Translations under genes and position numbers: made by a program | Assembly (NCBI GenBank): GCA_014804605.1 | Contig: JAAUZM010000005.1 | Coordinates: 127,619 to 173,128 of the forward strand | Direction: 5' to 3' | DNA from: Lachnospiraceae bacterium | GTDB lineage: Bacteria; Bacillota; Clostridia; Lachnospirales; Lachnospiraceae | Length of the DNA: 45,510 nucleotides | Notes under the pieces: model-generated | Seen by the model: only the letters and a program-made list of their open reading frames with translations | What the model was told of the DNA's origin: nothing | Database searches by the model: none | In this document: one piece after another, positions 15,872 to 24,600 of the stretch | Layout of the letters: each line of letters begins with the position of its first letter | How positions within the stretch are numbered: the stretch's first letter is position 1

Positions 15872-17374
15872 ATGGTTACGGATATGGGAACAAAGGCGAA
15901 TGATGCGGTGTTTAGCGAGGCGAGGGCGACAAATAAGGTGGCGCTTGCCTGTCACATTGTATTGGCGGCAGTGCTGGAGGCTTCTTATTTTCTGGAAGTT
16001 GTCAAAGGAGCCAGAACCGTCCCGTATTATTTGGTTTTTTCAGTGCTGGCGCTGGGACCGGTGATCTGGGAGATATTAGTGTATAGCAAGAACTCAGAAA
16101 GTCCGAGACTGAAATATTATATTGGTACGTTCTATACAATATTCTACATATTTGTTGTGTTTACTACGGTCAACCCGATTGCATTTACTTTTATTATTCC
16201 GATCTATATGGTATTGATTCTGTTTTCTGACCTCAGGTTATGTGTTGCGGTGTCGGGCGGAGGATTCCTGATCAATGTAATATTCCTTGTATATCAGGGA
16301 GTGGGCGGCAATCTGAGTAAAGCGGATATGGCGACTTATGAGATCAGGATGGCGCTCCTGCTTATTATAGCGATTTTTATCTGTCTGGCGACACAGACGC
16401 TTGCACGGGTCAATCAGGCGAAGCTGTCGGAATTAAATAAGGAAAAAGAAAATGTGTCCGATCTTCTGAACAACGTAATGGCGGTATCGGGGCAGATGTC
16501 GGAAGGAATCATAGACGTGACCGGTCATATGTCGGAGCTCGGCAATGCAGTGTCGGAGACGCGTAATGCCATGCAGGAGGTATCCGAGGGAACGAATGAC
16601 ACCGCGGAATCCATACAGAATCAGCTCAGTAAGACAGAAGAGATCCAGAACTATATCGAGCAGATGGCGAAGGTCGTGGAGAGCATCAGCGGGAACGTGG
16701 AGCAGACCAATGACAGCGTAAGAAACGGTAAGCAAAACATAGATGTGCTGATGAAGCAGATGACTGCATCCGAGAAGATCGGTAAAGAAGCCGTGGAAGA
16801 TATGAAAGCTCTGGAAGAGTACACGACGAATATGCAGTCGATCATAGATCTGATTACCAGTGTGGCGAGTCAGACCAGTCTGCTGGCACTCAACGCCAGC
16901 ATTGAGGCTGCCCGCGCGGGCGAGGCGGGAAGAGGTTTCGCAGTGGTGGCAACGGAGATATCCAATCTGGCGAATCAGACACAGACGGCAACGGTTAATA
17001 TCACCGAGGTGATACAGAATGTTTCCTCCAAACTGTCCATTGCGGCAGAGGCGGTAGGTCAGTTGATGGAAAGCAACAGAAAACAGAGTGAATCCGCCGC
17101 ACAGGCATCAGAGAACTTCGGAGTGATTGCGGAGGGCACGGAACATGTGAACGAACAAAGCACTTATCTGAGTGACGCGGTTGCAAGGCTGTCGGACGCA
17201 AACAGCGGTATTGTGGAGAGTATCCAGACGATCTCGGCCATCGTGCAGGAGGTGTCCGCACATGCGCAGGAGACATATACGGTCAGCGACAAGAATACCG
17301 GTATTGTGCAGGAGGTATCCAGACTGGTGGAGAACTTAAACGAACAGGCAGAGCGGCTTAACAGGAGCATGTAA
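15872..17374 (+). CDS. Methyl-accepting chemotaxis protein with six-helix membrane domain
   Basis: A 500-residue chemoreceptor. The N-terminal 180 residues form about six transmembrane helices with very short loops, so there is no periplasmic ligand domain and no HAMP. The rest is a coiled-coil signalling domain with the kinase-interaction hairpin [20 protein letters not shown] near residues 345-364, the region that contacts CheA and CheW. Such membrane-only sensors are thought to respond to membrane state or small molecules. Two starts are possible: 15872, whose AGAAAGG lies unusually close, and 15884 (MGTKAND). No che genes are nearby. Confidence 0.9.
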   Translation: MVTDMGTKANDAVFSEARATNKVALACHIVLAAVLEASYFLEVVKGARTVPYYLVFSVLALGPVIWEILVYSKNSESPRLKYYIGTFYTIFYIFVVFTTVNPIAFTFIIPIYMVLILFSDLRLCVAVSGGGFLINVIFLVYQGVGGNLSKADMATYEIRMALLLIIAIFICLATQTLARVNQAKLSELNKEKENVSDLLNNVMAVSGQMSEGIIDVTGHMSELGNAVSETRNAMQEVSEGTNDTAESIQNQLSKTEEIQNYIEQMAKVVESISGNVEQTNDSVRNGKQNIDVLMKQMTASEKIGKEAVEDMKALEEYTTNMQSIIDLITSVASQTSLLALNASIEAARAGEAGRGFAVVATEISNLANQTQTATVNITEVIQNVSSKLSIAAEAVGQLMESNRKQSESAAQASENFGVIAEGTEHVNEQSTYLSDAVARLSDANSGIVESIQTISAIVQEVSAHAQETYTVSDKNTGIVQEVSRLVENLNEQAERLNRSM

Positions 17375-17415
17375 TATTAAGAGCAAATAATATAGAAAAC
17401 ATGGAGGATGAGACT

Positions 17416-18102
17416 ATGGGAATTATGACAAGATTTAAAGACATTATGACGGCGAATGTGAACGCACTTTTGGATAAGGCTGAGGATCCGGAGAAGATGA
17501 TCGATCAGTATCTGAGAAATCTGGAATCCGATTTCGCCAAAGTGAAGGCTGAGACGGCCTCCATCATGGCGGAGGAGAAGAGCGCCAAGAGGAAGCTGGG
17601 AGAGTGCGATGAAGAGATTGCCAAGATGGGCGATTATGCGAAGAAAGCCGTAGCGGCAGGCAATGATAACGATGCACGTCAGTTCCTGACAAAGAAGAGT
17701 GAACTGACACAGAAACGGGAAGTGCTTGTGAAGAACTACGAGATGGCACGGGATAATGCCGAAAAAATGCGTCAGATGCATGATAAATTGGAAGCGGATA
17801 TCTCTGAGATGAAGAGTAAAAGGGATATGCTGAAAGCAAAGGCAAAAGCGGCACAAACCCAGAGAAAGATCAACGAGATGGGTGCCGGGCTTGAGAGTGC
17901 GGGCAACAACGCCGCTGCTTTTAACAGAATGGAAGAGAAGGTTAATAAGATGTTAGACGAAGCGGATGCCATCGGCGAATTGAATAAGTCCGCCTCCGGC
18001 AATGATATCGACGATCTGACAAGCAAATATGATACGGCTGATACCGGGTCCGATGTGGATGACGAGCTGGCGGCGCTGAAAGCGGAGATGGGAATGAATT
18101 AA
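17416..18102 (+). CDS. pspA: PspA/IM30 (LiaH-like) envelope-stress protein
   Basis: A 228-residue coiled-coil protein of the PspA/IM30 family, which oligomerises on damaged membranes and preserves their integrity. The N-terminal amphipathic helix is MGIMTRFKDIMTANVNALL, followed by DKAEDPEKMIDQYLRNLESD, the family signature, and long heptad helices to residue 190. The C-terminal DVDDELAALKAEMG matches the family end. The start at 17416 has GGAGGATG upstream; the ATG at 17401 would overlap this ribosome binding site. It lies 70 bp upstream of an SPFH protein, as pspA-like ydjF and ydjI are clustered in Bacillus subtilis. Confidence 0.93.
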   Translation: MGIMTRFKDIMTANVNALLDKAEDPEKMIDQYLRNLESDFAKVKAETASIMAEEKSAKRKLGECDEEIAKMGDYAKKAVAAGNDNDARQFLTKKSELTQKREVLVKNYEMARDNAEKMRQMHDKLEADISEMKSKRDMLKAKAKAAQTQRKINEMGAGLESAGNNAAAFNRMEEKVNKMLDEADAIGELNKSASGNDIDDLTSKYDTADTGSDVDDELAALKAEMGMN

Positions 18103-18172
18103 AGCAGACAGAATCCGGCCGGCGGGCTGTATGTAGATTTGTAGAAAATGACATTGCAGTAGGAGGAAGACA

Positions 18173-19144
18173 ATGGGATTTCTGAAAAATCAGTTTTCTA
18201 ATTTGGTGGAATGGAATGAGAACAGTGCGGGCGTATTGTTCTATAAATGGCAGAATCAGGAGATCAAGAAAGGCTCCAGACTGATCATCCGTCCGGGGCA
18301 GGATGCTATATTCCTGTATAACGGCAGAGTGGAGGGAATCTTCGAGGATGACGGCGATTACGACATTGAGTCGGATATCATTCCTTTCCTGACTACATTA
18401 AAAAGTTTTAAGTTCGGTTTTAACACGCCTCTTCGTGCCGAGGTACTTTTCATCAATACGAAGGAGCAGTTGGTGAAATGGGGAACGAAGAATGCGATTA
18501 ACTTACAGGCGCCGGGACTGCCGGGCGGTATGCCGATCCGGGCTTTCGGCACTTTCAACTGCCGGGTCGTGGAGCATGATGTGGTGATTGAGAAGCTGGC
18601 GGGCATCCGGCAGCGCTATACGGTAGATGACGTTAAGGAGCGTATCATCGCGAGTCTTGACCAGTTATTGATGAGCTGGATCAGCAAAGAGGGCAGGGAT
18701 ATGTTTAACCTGCAGGCGGATGCGCGAAGCATCGCTAAGGGCATTGAAGCGGATCTGGATATGGATATGCGTAAGCTGGGCATCGGCATCTCCGATTTTA
18801 CGATCGAGAGCTTCTCCTATCCGGAGGAGATCAAGAAGATGCAGGAGAAGGCGGCGGCACAGTCCATGGTTGGCGATATGGGCAAATATACACAGATGGC
18901 GGCAGCAGACGGTATGGCGAAGGGAGGCCGCAGCGGCAGCGCAGTTGCCTCCGACATGGTCGGTTTACAGATGGGCATGGCTATGGGGCAGCAACTGGTG
19001 AACCAGATGAATATGGGTGGTAACGCCGGAGCGCAGGTGCAGCAAGGGGCACAGTCCGGAGCAGGACCGAAATTCTGTCCGAACTGCGGCACGCCCACTA
19101 CGGGATCGAAGTTCTGCGGAAACTGCGGAAATCAGCTTTTCTGA
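18173..19144 (+). CDS. SPFH-domain protein with C-terminal zinc ribbon (YdjI-like)
   Basis: A 323-residue protein of the YdjI type (sometimes named virion core protein-like). Residues 1-215 form an SPFH/flotillin-like domain (LVEWNENSAGVLFYKWQNQE, IKKGSRLIIRPGQDAIFLYN, FGTFNCRVVEHDVVIEKLAG). Then come an Ala/Met/Gly-rich linker (240-300) and a zinc ribbon CPNCGTPTTGSKFCGNCG near 303-320. In B. subtilis YdjI is recruited to membranes with a PspA homologue and the zinc-ribbon membrane protein YdjG. Adjacent pspA supports the same role. GGAGG lies before the start. A terminator follows. Confidence 0.88.
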   Translation: MGFLKNQFSNLVEWNENSAGVLFYKWQNQEIKKGSRLIIRPGQDAIFLYNGRVEGIFEDDGDYDIESDIIPFLTTLKSFKFGFNTPLRAEVLFINTKEQLVKWGTKNAINLQAPGLPGGMPIRAFGTFNCRVVEHDVVIEKLAGIRQRYTVDDVKERIIASLDQLLMSWISKEGRDMFNLQADARSIAKGIEADLDMDMRKLGIGISDFTIESFSYPEEIKKMQEKAAAQSMVGDMGKYTQMAAADGMAKGGRSGSAVASDMVGLQMGMAMGQQLVNQMNMGGNAGAQVQQGAQSGAGPKFCPNCGTPTTGSKFCGNCGNQLF

Positions 19145-19153
19145 GTTAATGGT

Positions 19154-19196
19154 AAAAGCCAATACCATGAGGAAAACTCATGATTGGCTTTTTTCT
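19154..19196 (+). terminator. Terminator after the pspA-SPFH unit
   Basis: AAAAGCCAAT (19154-19163) pairs with ATTGGCTTTT (19183-19192), with an inner ATGAG/CTCAT stem, and is followed by T-rich sequence. It isolates the pair from pcrA. Confidence 0.85.
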
Positions 19197-19245
19197 TGAC
19201 AGGAAGCATGGGACAGAAACGGATAATAAAGGAATCAGAAGAAAT

Positions 19246-21621
19246 ATGAGTATATATGATACGTTAAATGACAGACAGAAACAGGCGGTCATGCAGACGG
19301 AAGGACCGGTGCTCATTCTGGCTGGAGCCGGATCGGGGAAGACCAGAGTGCTTACCCACAGAGTGGCATATCTGATCGATAAGGAAGGGGTTAACCCCTA
19401 TCAGATCATGGCAATCACTTTTACCAACAAGGCGGCGGGAGAGATGCGGGAGCGTGTGGATCAGATCGTGGGCTTCGGTTCCGAGCAGATCTGGGTGTCC
19501 ACTTTTCACTCTACCTGTGTGAGAATCCTGCGCAGATATATAGACCGGCTGGGATATGATAATAATTTCACGATCTATGATACGGATGACCAGAAGGGTG
19601 TCATGAAGGAGATCTGTAAGAAATTGCAGATCGATACGAAGACACTGAAAGAGCGGACGATCCTGAGTGCCATTTCCTCGGCGAAAGATGAGCTGATCGA
19701 CCCGGTGCAGTATGAAATGCAGAATGGGTTTGACTATAACGGCGGAAAGATCGCTAAAGCGTACAAGGAATATCAGGCTGTTCTGCATAAGAATAATGCG
19801 CTGGATTTCGATGATCTGATCATGAAGACAGTGGAGCTCTTTAAGGCGGATGCACAGGTATTGCATAATTATCAGGAGCGGTTCCGCTATATCATGGTAG
19901 ATGAGTATCAGGATACCAACACGGCGCAGTTTGAACTGATCAGACTGCTTGCGGACCGGTATCGGAATTTGTGTGTTGTAGGAGATGACGACCAGTCTAT
20001 CTATAAATTCAGGGGCGCTAATATACGGAATATTCTTGACTTCGAGAAGGTATATCCGGAGGCGTGCGTGATCAAGCTGGAGCAGAATTATCGTTCTACC
20101 CAGATCGTACTGGATGCGGCGAACGCCGTTATTAAGAATAACAGGGGGCGTAAGGATAAAGCACTCTGGACAGAGAAGACAGAAGGAAACCGCATCCATC
20201 TCAGACAGTTTGACACTGCTTATGAGGAAGCGGAGTATATCGCAGGTGACGTGGCGAAGAAGAAGCGTGAGGGGGCAGCGGAGTACGGAGAATGTGCCGT
20301 GCTGTACCGTACCAACGCACAGGCGCGTCTCTTGGAAGAGCGTTTTATTATGGAAGGAGTTCCCTATGATGTCATCGGCGGGACGAACTTTTATGCCAGA
20401 CGGGAGATCAAAGATGTTCTGGCGTATCTTAAGACGATTGACAACGGACGGGATGACGTGGCGGTAAAACGTATCATCAATGTTCCCAAACGGGGAATCG
20501 GTATGACGACCATCGTGCGCGTGCAGGAATATGCAGATGCCAGACAGATCAGCTTCTACGACGCGCTGCGTGAGGCGGATCAGATCATGACCATCGGCAG
20601 GAGCGCTTCTAAGCTGAAACCCTTCGTCAACATGATACAGGCTTTCCGCAGCAAGCAGGAGTTCTACAGTCTGTCAGAGCTTGTGAAGGATATTCTGGAG
20701 ACGACCGGGTATGTGAAAGAGCTGGAGGAGTCGGATGAGGAGGATGCAGCTGACCGTATTGAAAATATTGACGAGCTGATTAGTAAGGTGACAGCTTATG
20801 AGGAGACCCACGACGAACCGACCTTAAGTGAATTTCTGGAGGAAGTGGCGCTGGTCGCCGATATTGACCGGGTGGACGGGGAGGACAACAGGGTGCTTCT
20901 GATGACGCTTCACTCCGCAAAAGGACTGGAATTTCCGCATGTCTATCTGGCAGGTCTGGAGGACGGTATCTTCCCCAGCTATATGACGATCATGTCCGAT
21001 GATCCGATGGAAGTGGAAGAGGAGAGAAGGCTTGCCTATGTGGGGATCACGCGGGCGAAGGATGATCTGACCATCACCTATGCCAAGCAGCGTATGATCA
21101 GGGGCGAGACGCAGTATAATCCGGTGAGCCGTTTTATCAGAGAGATTCCGGCGGAGCTGATGGATGACAAGCCGCCGGTGCAGAAACGACGGGATTATCC
21201 GGAATATGATGAGGATTCCCGGGAAAGAAGCTTTTTCAAGGATACGCCATACAGACGGATAGCGGATACTGAGTTTGATAAACCCATATCGAAGCCGTCC
21301 TTCGGGAAAGCGCTTGGCGGACAGCCGACAGCGACCGTACAGGCGAAGCCTAAGGCGATCGTTCGTCCGAAGCGTACGGCCATAGAGAATCAGCCTTATA
21401 TCTCAAGGGCGGCGCAGGGCATCGGGGCGGTAACCTTGGAACCAGTGGGAAATAAGACACTTGCATACGGTGTGGGTGACAGAGTACGGCACATGCGCTA
21501 TGGAGAAGGCACGGTGCTAAAAATCGAGGCGGGACCGAGAGATTCGCAGGTGACGGTGGTGTTTGATGAGGCGGGGCAGAAGATCATGTATGCCGGATTC
21601 GCCAAGCTGACGAAAGTGTAG
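19246..21621 (+). CDS. pcrA: UvrD/PcrA-type ATP-dependent DNA helicase
   Basis: A 791-residue superfamily 1A helicase, the Gram-positive PcrA involved in repair and clearing of DNA-bound obstacles. Motif I GAGSGKTR lies near residue 30, followed by TFTNKAAGEMRER (Ia), VDEYQDTN (II), VGDDDQSIYKFRGA (III), LEQNYRST (IV), LMTLHSAKGLEF (V) and AYVGITRAKDDL (VI). The C terminus is a Tudor-like domain VRHMRYGEGTVLKIEAG...VVFDEAGQK. The start at 19246 gives the family N terminus SIYDTLNDRQKQAV; an upstream frame from 19180 runs through the terminator. Length is standard. No ligA follows. Confidence 0.97.
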   Translation: MSIYDTLNDRQKQAVMQTEGPVLILAGAGSGKTRVLTHRVAYLIDKEGVNPYQIMAITFTNKAAGEMRERVDQIVGFGSEQIWVSTFHSTCVRILRRYIDRLGYDNNFTIYDTDDQKGVMKEICKKLQIDTKTLKERTILSAISSAKDELIDPVQYEMQNGFDYNGGKIAKAYKEYQAVLHKNNALDFDDLIMKTVELFKADAQVLHNYQERFRYIMVDEYQDTNTAQFELIRLLADRYRNLCVVGDDDQSIYKFRGANIRNILDFEKVYPEACVIKLEQNYRSTQIVLDAANAVIKNNRGRKDKALWTEKTEGNRIHLRQFDTAYEEAEYIAGDVAKKKREGAAEYGECAVLYRTNAQARLLEERFIMEGVPYDVIGGTNFYARREIKDVLAYLKTIDNGRDDVAVKRIINVPKRGIGMTTIVRVQEYADARQISFYDALREADQIMTIGRSASKLKPFVNMIQAFRSKQEFYSLSELVKDILETTGYVKELEESDEEDAADRIENIDELISKVTAYEETHDEPTLSEFLEEVALVADIDRVDGEDNRVLLMTLHSAKGLEFPHVYLAGLEDGIFPSYMTIMSDDPMEVEEERRLAYVGITRAKDDLTITYAKQRMIRGETQYNPVSRFIREIPAELMDDKPPVQKRRDYPEYDEDSRERSFFKDTPYRRIADTEFDKPISKPSFGKALGGQPTATVQAKPKAIVRPKRTAIENQPYISRAAQGIGAVTLEPVGNKTLAYGVGDRVRHMRYGEGTVLKIEAGPRDSQVTVVFDEAGQKIMYAGFAKLTKV

Positions 21622-21684
21622 GACGGTATATTTTGCCGTGAAAGGGCGGCAACATGGGATGATGAGGACAGGAGGAAGAACCAT

Positions 21685-22206
21685 ATGCCGCTTACGGCTG
21701 TACAGAATCTGCAACTGCATAATCAGATCGAGCGGGTGCTTCATGTGCCGGGCAATTATCGGGGCGGCATTCTGGAGATGGCTGTGGTGATCGACCGCAC
21801 TTATGAGAAAGGGGCAGTACAGAGCCTGTGTGCGGATATCATCGCATCCTGTAAGAAGCAGAGCGAGGTTTTCCGCAACGTGCGGTTGAATATGGTTATG
21901 TGGGGTGCGGAACAAATACGGTCGGAAGTTGTGGCATCTGCATATGTGCAGATGGGAACCTACTTTGACAATTACGAGAGGGATGACGACACCGCGCATA
22001 TGCAGCCGGAAGAGATCATGGAGTATCTCAAGAAATTCCATGCCAGAAGTAAGCTGATCCTGCTGCTTACGCCGGATCGGGAGAGAATGCGCAGGAATGC
22101 ACAGCAGGATCGGTTATGGCAGGCGATGAATCCGTTCCTGAAACAGAAGCTGGTATTGATTTACCCTGATCAGATGGAATCCGGAACGGAATTCCTTATG
22201 CGATAA
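21685..22206 (+). CDS. Hypothetical protein of unknown family
   Basis: A 173-residue soluble protein that I do not recognise. The pattern AVVIDRTYEKG near residue 33, with later strands RLNMVMWGAEQ and KLILLLTPDRE, suggests an alternating alpha/beta fold and faintly recalls a von Willebrand A-like domain lacking the DxSxS metal site. That is only a shape impression. The start is convincing (CAGGAGGAAGAACC before ATG). It lies 63 bp after pcrA on the same strand and may be co-transcribed with it. Codon use matches its neighbours. Confidence 0.65.
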   Translation: MPLTAVQNLQLHNQIERVLHVPGNYRGGILEMAVVIDRTYEKGAVQSLCADIIASCKKQSEVFRNVRLNMVMWGAEQIRSEVVASAYVQMGTYFDNYERDDDTAHMQPEEIMEYLKKFHARSKLILLLTPDRERMRRNAQQDRLWQAMNPFLKQKLVLIYPDQMESGTEFLMR

Positions 22207-22366
22207 GAAAAAATATTAAAATATTATAGTAAAAATTACCTGAAAGTGGTATATTATTAATAATAATAGTTCAGATATTGGGACAAAAGCGGCAAGAATG
22301 CCGTCTCATACGGAAATTACGATGGTTTCCGATTAAAGAAAGAATAGGAAAGAAAGAGAGGATTAC

Positions 22367-22660
22367 ATGATGAGCAAGAAGGAGATTATAAATAAATTGG
22401 ATGATATTCTGGAGAATGCCGGTGTGAATGAGATGCTTGGCAGGAAGAAAGAAGAAGAGAAGAAGTGCAACACACTGTTGTGGGTGCTGGCGATCATAGG
22501 TGCGGTTGCGGCGGTTGCAGCGATTGCGTATGCAGTATATCGTTATCTGACACCGGATTACCTCGAGGATTTCGAGGATGACTTCGACGACGATTTTGAT
22601 GATGATTTCTTCGAGGATGAAGAAGACGACGAGATACTCGGAACGAAGGAATCCAAATAA
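22367..22660 (+). CDS. Small single-pass membrane protein with acidic tail
   Basis: A 97-residue protein: a short helical N terminus (KKEIINKLDDILENAGVNEM), a charged KKEEEKK stretch, one transmembrane helix near residues 37-59 (LLWVLAIIGAVAAVAAIAYA) and a strongly acidic cytosolic or external tail (DFDDDFDDDFFEDEEDDE). It resembles the small DUF-type proteins common in Clostridia, but I cannot name a family. The start follows GAGAGGA. It has an AT-rich leader of its own and a terminator at 22725. The function is unknown. Confidence 0.7.
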   Translation: MMSKKEIINKLDDILENAGVNEMLGRKKEEEKKCNTLLWVLAIIGAVAAVAAIAYAVYRYLTPDYLEDFEDDFDDDFDDDFFEDEEDDEILGTKESK

Positions 22661-22724
22661 GAGAGGGCTCTCTTTACGTAAATAGTAGTAGTTTGTGATG
22701 AAAAAGATATTATGTAAACTAAAG

Positions 22725-22757
22725 GCGGGATGTGTATTTATGCATCCCGTTCTTTGT
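22725..22757 (+). terminator. Terminator after the small membrane-protein gene
   Basis: CGGGATG (22726-22732) pairs with CATCCCG (22743-22749), followed by TTCTTTGTTCT. It lies between this gene and rlmD. Confidence 0.65.
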
Positions 22758-22828
22758 TCTATAGAATTCATGTGTCAAAAGGTGCTTGTGAAAGGCTGAG
22801 AGGGCAGATTGCACAAGAGAGGAGCAGT

Positions 22829-24325
22829 ATGAAAAAAGGACAGGTTATCGAGGGAATTGTCAAGAGGGTTGATTTTCCGAATAAAGGGATCGTGGAAACC
22901 GAAGACGGGATATGTGTTGTGAAGAATGCACTGCCGGGACAGAAAGTGCAGTGCAGTGTGAATAAAGTGCGTAAAGGGAAGGCGGAGGGATGCTTGCTGC
23001 GGATACTGGAGCCCTCCACGCTGGAATGCGGCAGTCCTTGTCCGCATTTCGGGATCTGCGGCGGATGTACTTATCTGTCACTGCCATATGAAGAACAGTT
23101 GAGGATCAAGGAAGAGCAGGTCAAGAAGCTGCTGGATAGTGTGTTAGATCAACAGGATTCATGGCAGTTTGAGGGGATCAAGGAGAGTCCGGTCTGCTTC
23201 GGTTATCGCAATAAGATGGAGTTTTCTTTCGGTGACGAGGTGAAAGACGGTCCCCTTGCGCTGGGTATGCATAAGCGGGGCAGCTTCTATGATATCGTGT
23301 CGGTGACGGAGTGCCGGATCGTGGATGAGGATTATCGTAGTATCTTAAGGTGTGTCAGGGACTATTTCGCCGGTCTGCAGGAGGAAGGGGTGGAGGTTCC
23401 TTTTTATCACCGACTGCGGCATACCGGATATCTGCGCCATCTGCTCGTGCGTAAGGCATCTAAGACAGGCGAGATACTGATTGCGCTTGTGACAACGACG
23501 CAGACAGTCGGGCGGCTGACGGGAGACGGAGAAGAAGCCGTGCTGGAGCAGGAGATTCTTGACGGATTGAAACAGAAGCTGCTGGAACTTACCCTGCTGG
23601 GGTCGATTGTCGGGGTATTGCACATCAAAAATGATGCGGTGGCGGACGTGGTGCGAAGCGATGAGACGCGGATACTCTACGGGCAGGACTTTTTCTATGA
23701 GGAATTGCTGGGACTTAAGTTTAAGGTTTCGCCCTTTTCCTTTTTCCAGACGAACAGCCGTGGCGCGGAGGTGCTCTATCAGACTGCTCGGGAGTATATA
23801 GCGGAATATATCGCTTCCGCCGGTTCGGGGGAAGGAAGTGAAGCGGTAAAGGATAAGATTGTATATGATCTCTACAGCGGCACCGGTACGATCGCGCAGT
23901 TGATGGCACCGGTGGCTAAGAAAGTGGTCGGCGTGGAGATCGTGGAGGAGGCTGTGGAAGCGGCAAAAATGAATGTGGAACTTAATGGTTTACATAACTG
24001 TGAGTTTGTCGCAGGAGATGTCCTGAAAGTGTTGGATGAGATAGGAGAGAAGCCGGATATCATCATTTTAGATCCGCCCCGTGACGGTATTCATCCGAAG
24101 GCGCTGGATAAGATCATACGATATGGCGTGGAGCATATTCTGTATATTTCCTGCAAGCCGACGAGTCTGGTGAGAGATCTGGAGGTCTTCCTGGCGCGGG
24201 GGTATGAGGTGAAACGGGCTGTGGCGGTGGATCAGTTTCCTTGGACGGCGAATGTGGAGACAGTGTGCCTCTTGCGACGTTCGAGAAGTTCCTTTTCAGG
24301 ACATTCGCTGCAACGCTTGGTGTAA
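22829..24325 (+). CDS. rlmD: 23S rRNA (uracil-5-)-methyltransferase RlmD/RumA type
   Basis: A 498-residue SAM-dependent RNA m5U methyltransferase. A TRAM domain (about residues 1-60, EGIVKRVDFPNKGIVETEDG) precedes the iron-sulfur cysteines in CGSPCPHFGICGGC (about 70-83). The methyltransferase domain has DLYSGTGTIAQLMAP (SAM binding), ILDPPRDGIHPKAL with the general base region and ISCKPTSLVRDL carrying the catalytic Cys. The start at 22829 has AGAGGAG upstream; an earlier frame from 22730 runs into the terminator. The C-terminal tail after VDQFPWTANVETVCLL is unusual (RRSRSSFSGHSLQRLV) and overlaps a decayed gene in another frame, so the last residues may be recombinant. Confidence 0.92.
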   Translation: MKKGQVIEGIVKRVDFPNKGIVETEDGICVVKNALPGQKVQCSVNKVRKGKAEGCLLRILEPSTLECGSPCPHFGICGGCTYLSLPYEEQLRIKEEQVKKLLDSVLDQQDSWQFEGIKESPVCFGYRNKMEFSFGDEVKDGPLALGMHKRGSFYDIVSVTECRIVDEDYRSILRCVRDYFAGLQEEGVEVPFYHRLRHTGYLRHLLVRKASKTGEILIALVTTTQTVGRLTGDGEEAVLEQEILDGLKQKLLELTLLGSIVGVLHIKNDAVADVVRSDETRILYGQDFFYEELLGLKFKVSPFSFFQTNSRGAEVLYQTAREYIAEYIASAGSGEGSEAVKDKIVYDLYSGTGTIAQLMAPVAKKVVGVEIVEEAVEAAKMNVELNGLHNCEFVAGDVLKVLDEIGEKPDIIILDPPRDGIHPKALDKIIRYGVEHILYISCKPTSLVRDLEVFLARGYEVKRAVAVDQFPWTANVETVCLLRRSRSSFSGHSLQRLV

Positions 24326-24375
24326 GGACAAAGCTTGTCATATCGACCGGCTTATGATCCACCCACACTGGTTGT

Positions 24376-24568
24376 AGCGCCTAAAAAAGCTTATCCACAT
24401 TGATACATCAAAGGTTAAGGCAGACGTTCTTGTAAAGCATAAGGTATTTGGCGTCGGTGAAGTAAAAGGAATTGGCAGTTAAGAATCGTTGTAAGTTTCA
24501 AGGCAAAAGATAAAACATTCTAGTTCTTAGGTGTCTTTGAACAGGGATTTTTGGTACTTGAAGAATAA
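24376..24568 (+). pseudogene. Decayed C terminus of a PcrA/UvrD-like (Tudor domain) protein
   Basis: One frame reads ADVLVKHKVFGVGEVKGIGS then stops. After a frameshift the next frame reads IVVSFKAKDKTF-stop-FLGVFEQGFLVLEE. The order KHKVFGVGEV...IVVSF...K matches the Tudor-like tail of helicases, as in the intact PcrA of this window (VRHMRYGEGTV...VVFDEAGQK). There is an internal stop at about 24521 and a frameshift near 24480. Upstream, the same frame carries a cysteine-rich stretch interrupted by TAG at 24373. The start and catalytic domains are gone. It lies between rlmD and the McrB-type gene, and the 275-bp gap holds nothing else. Confidence 0.6.
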
Positions 24569-24600
24569 TTAATAAATTATAGGATTGGAAGGAGAAGCGC

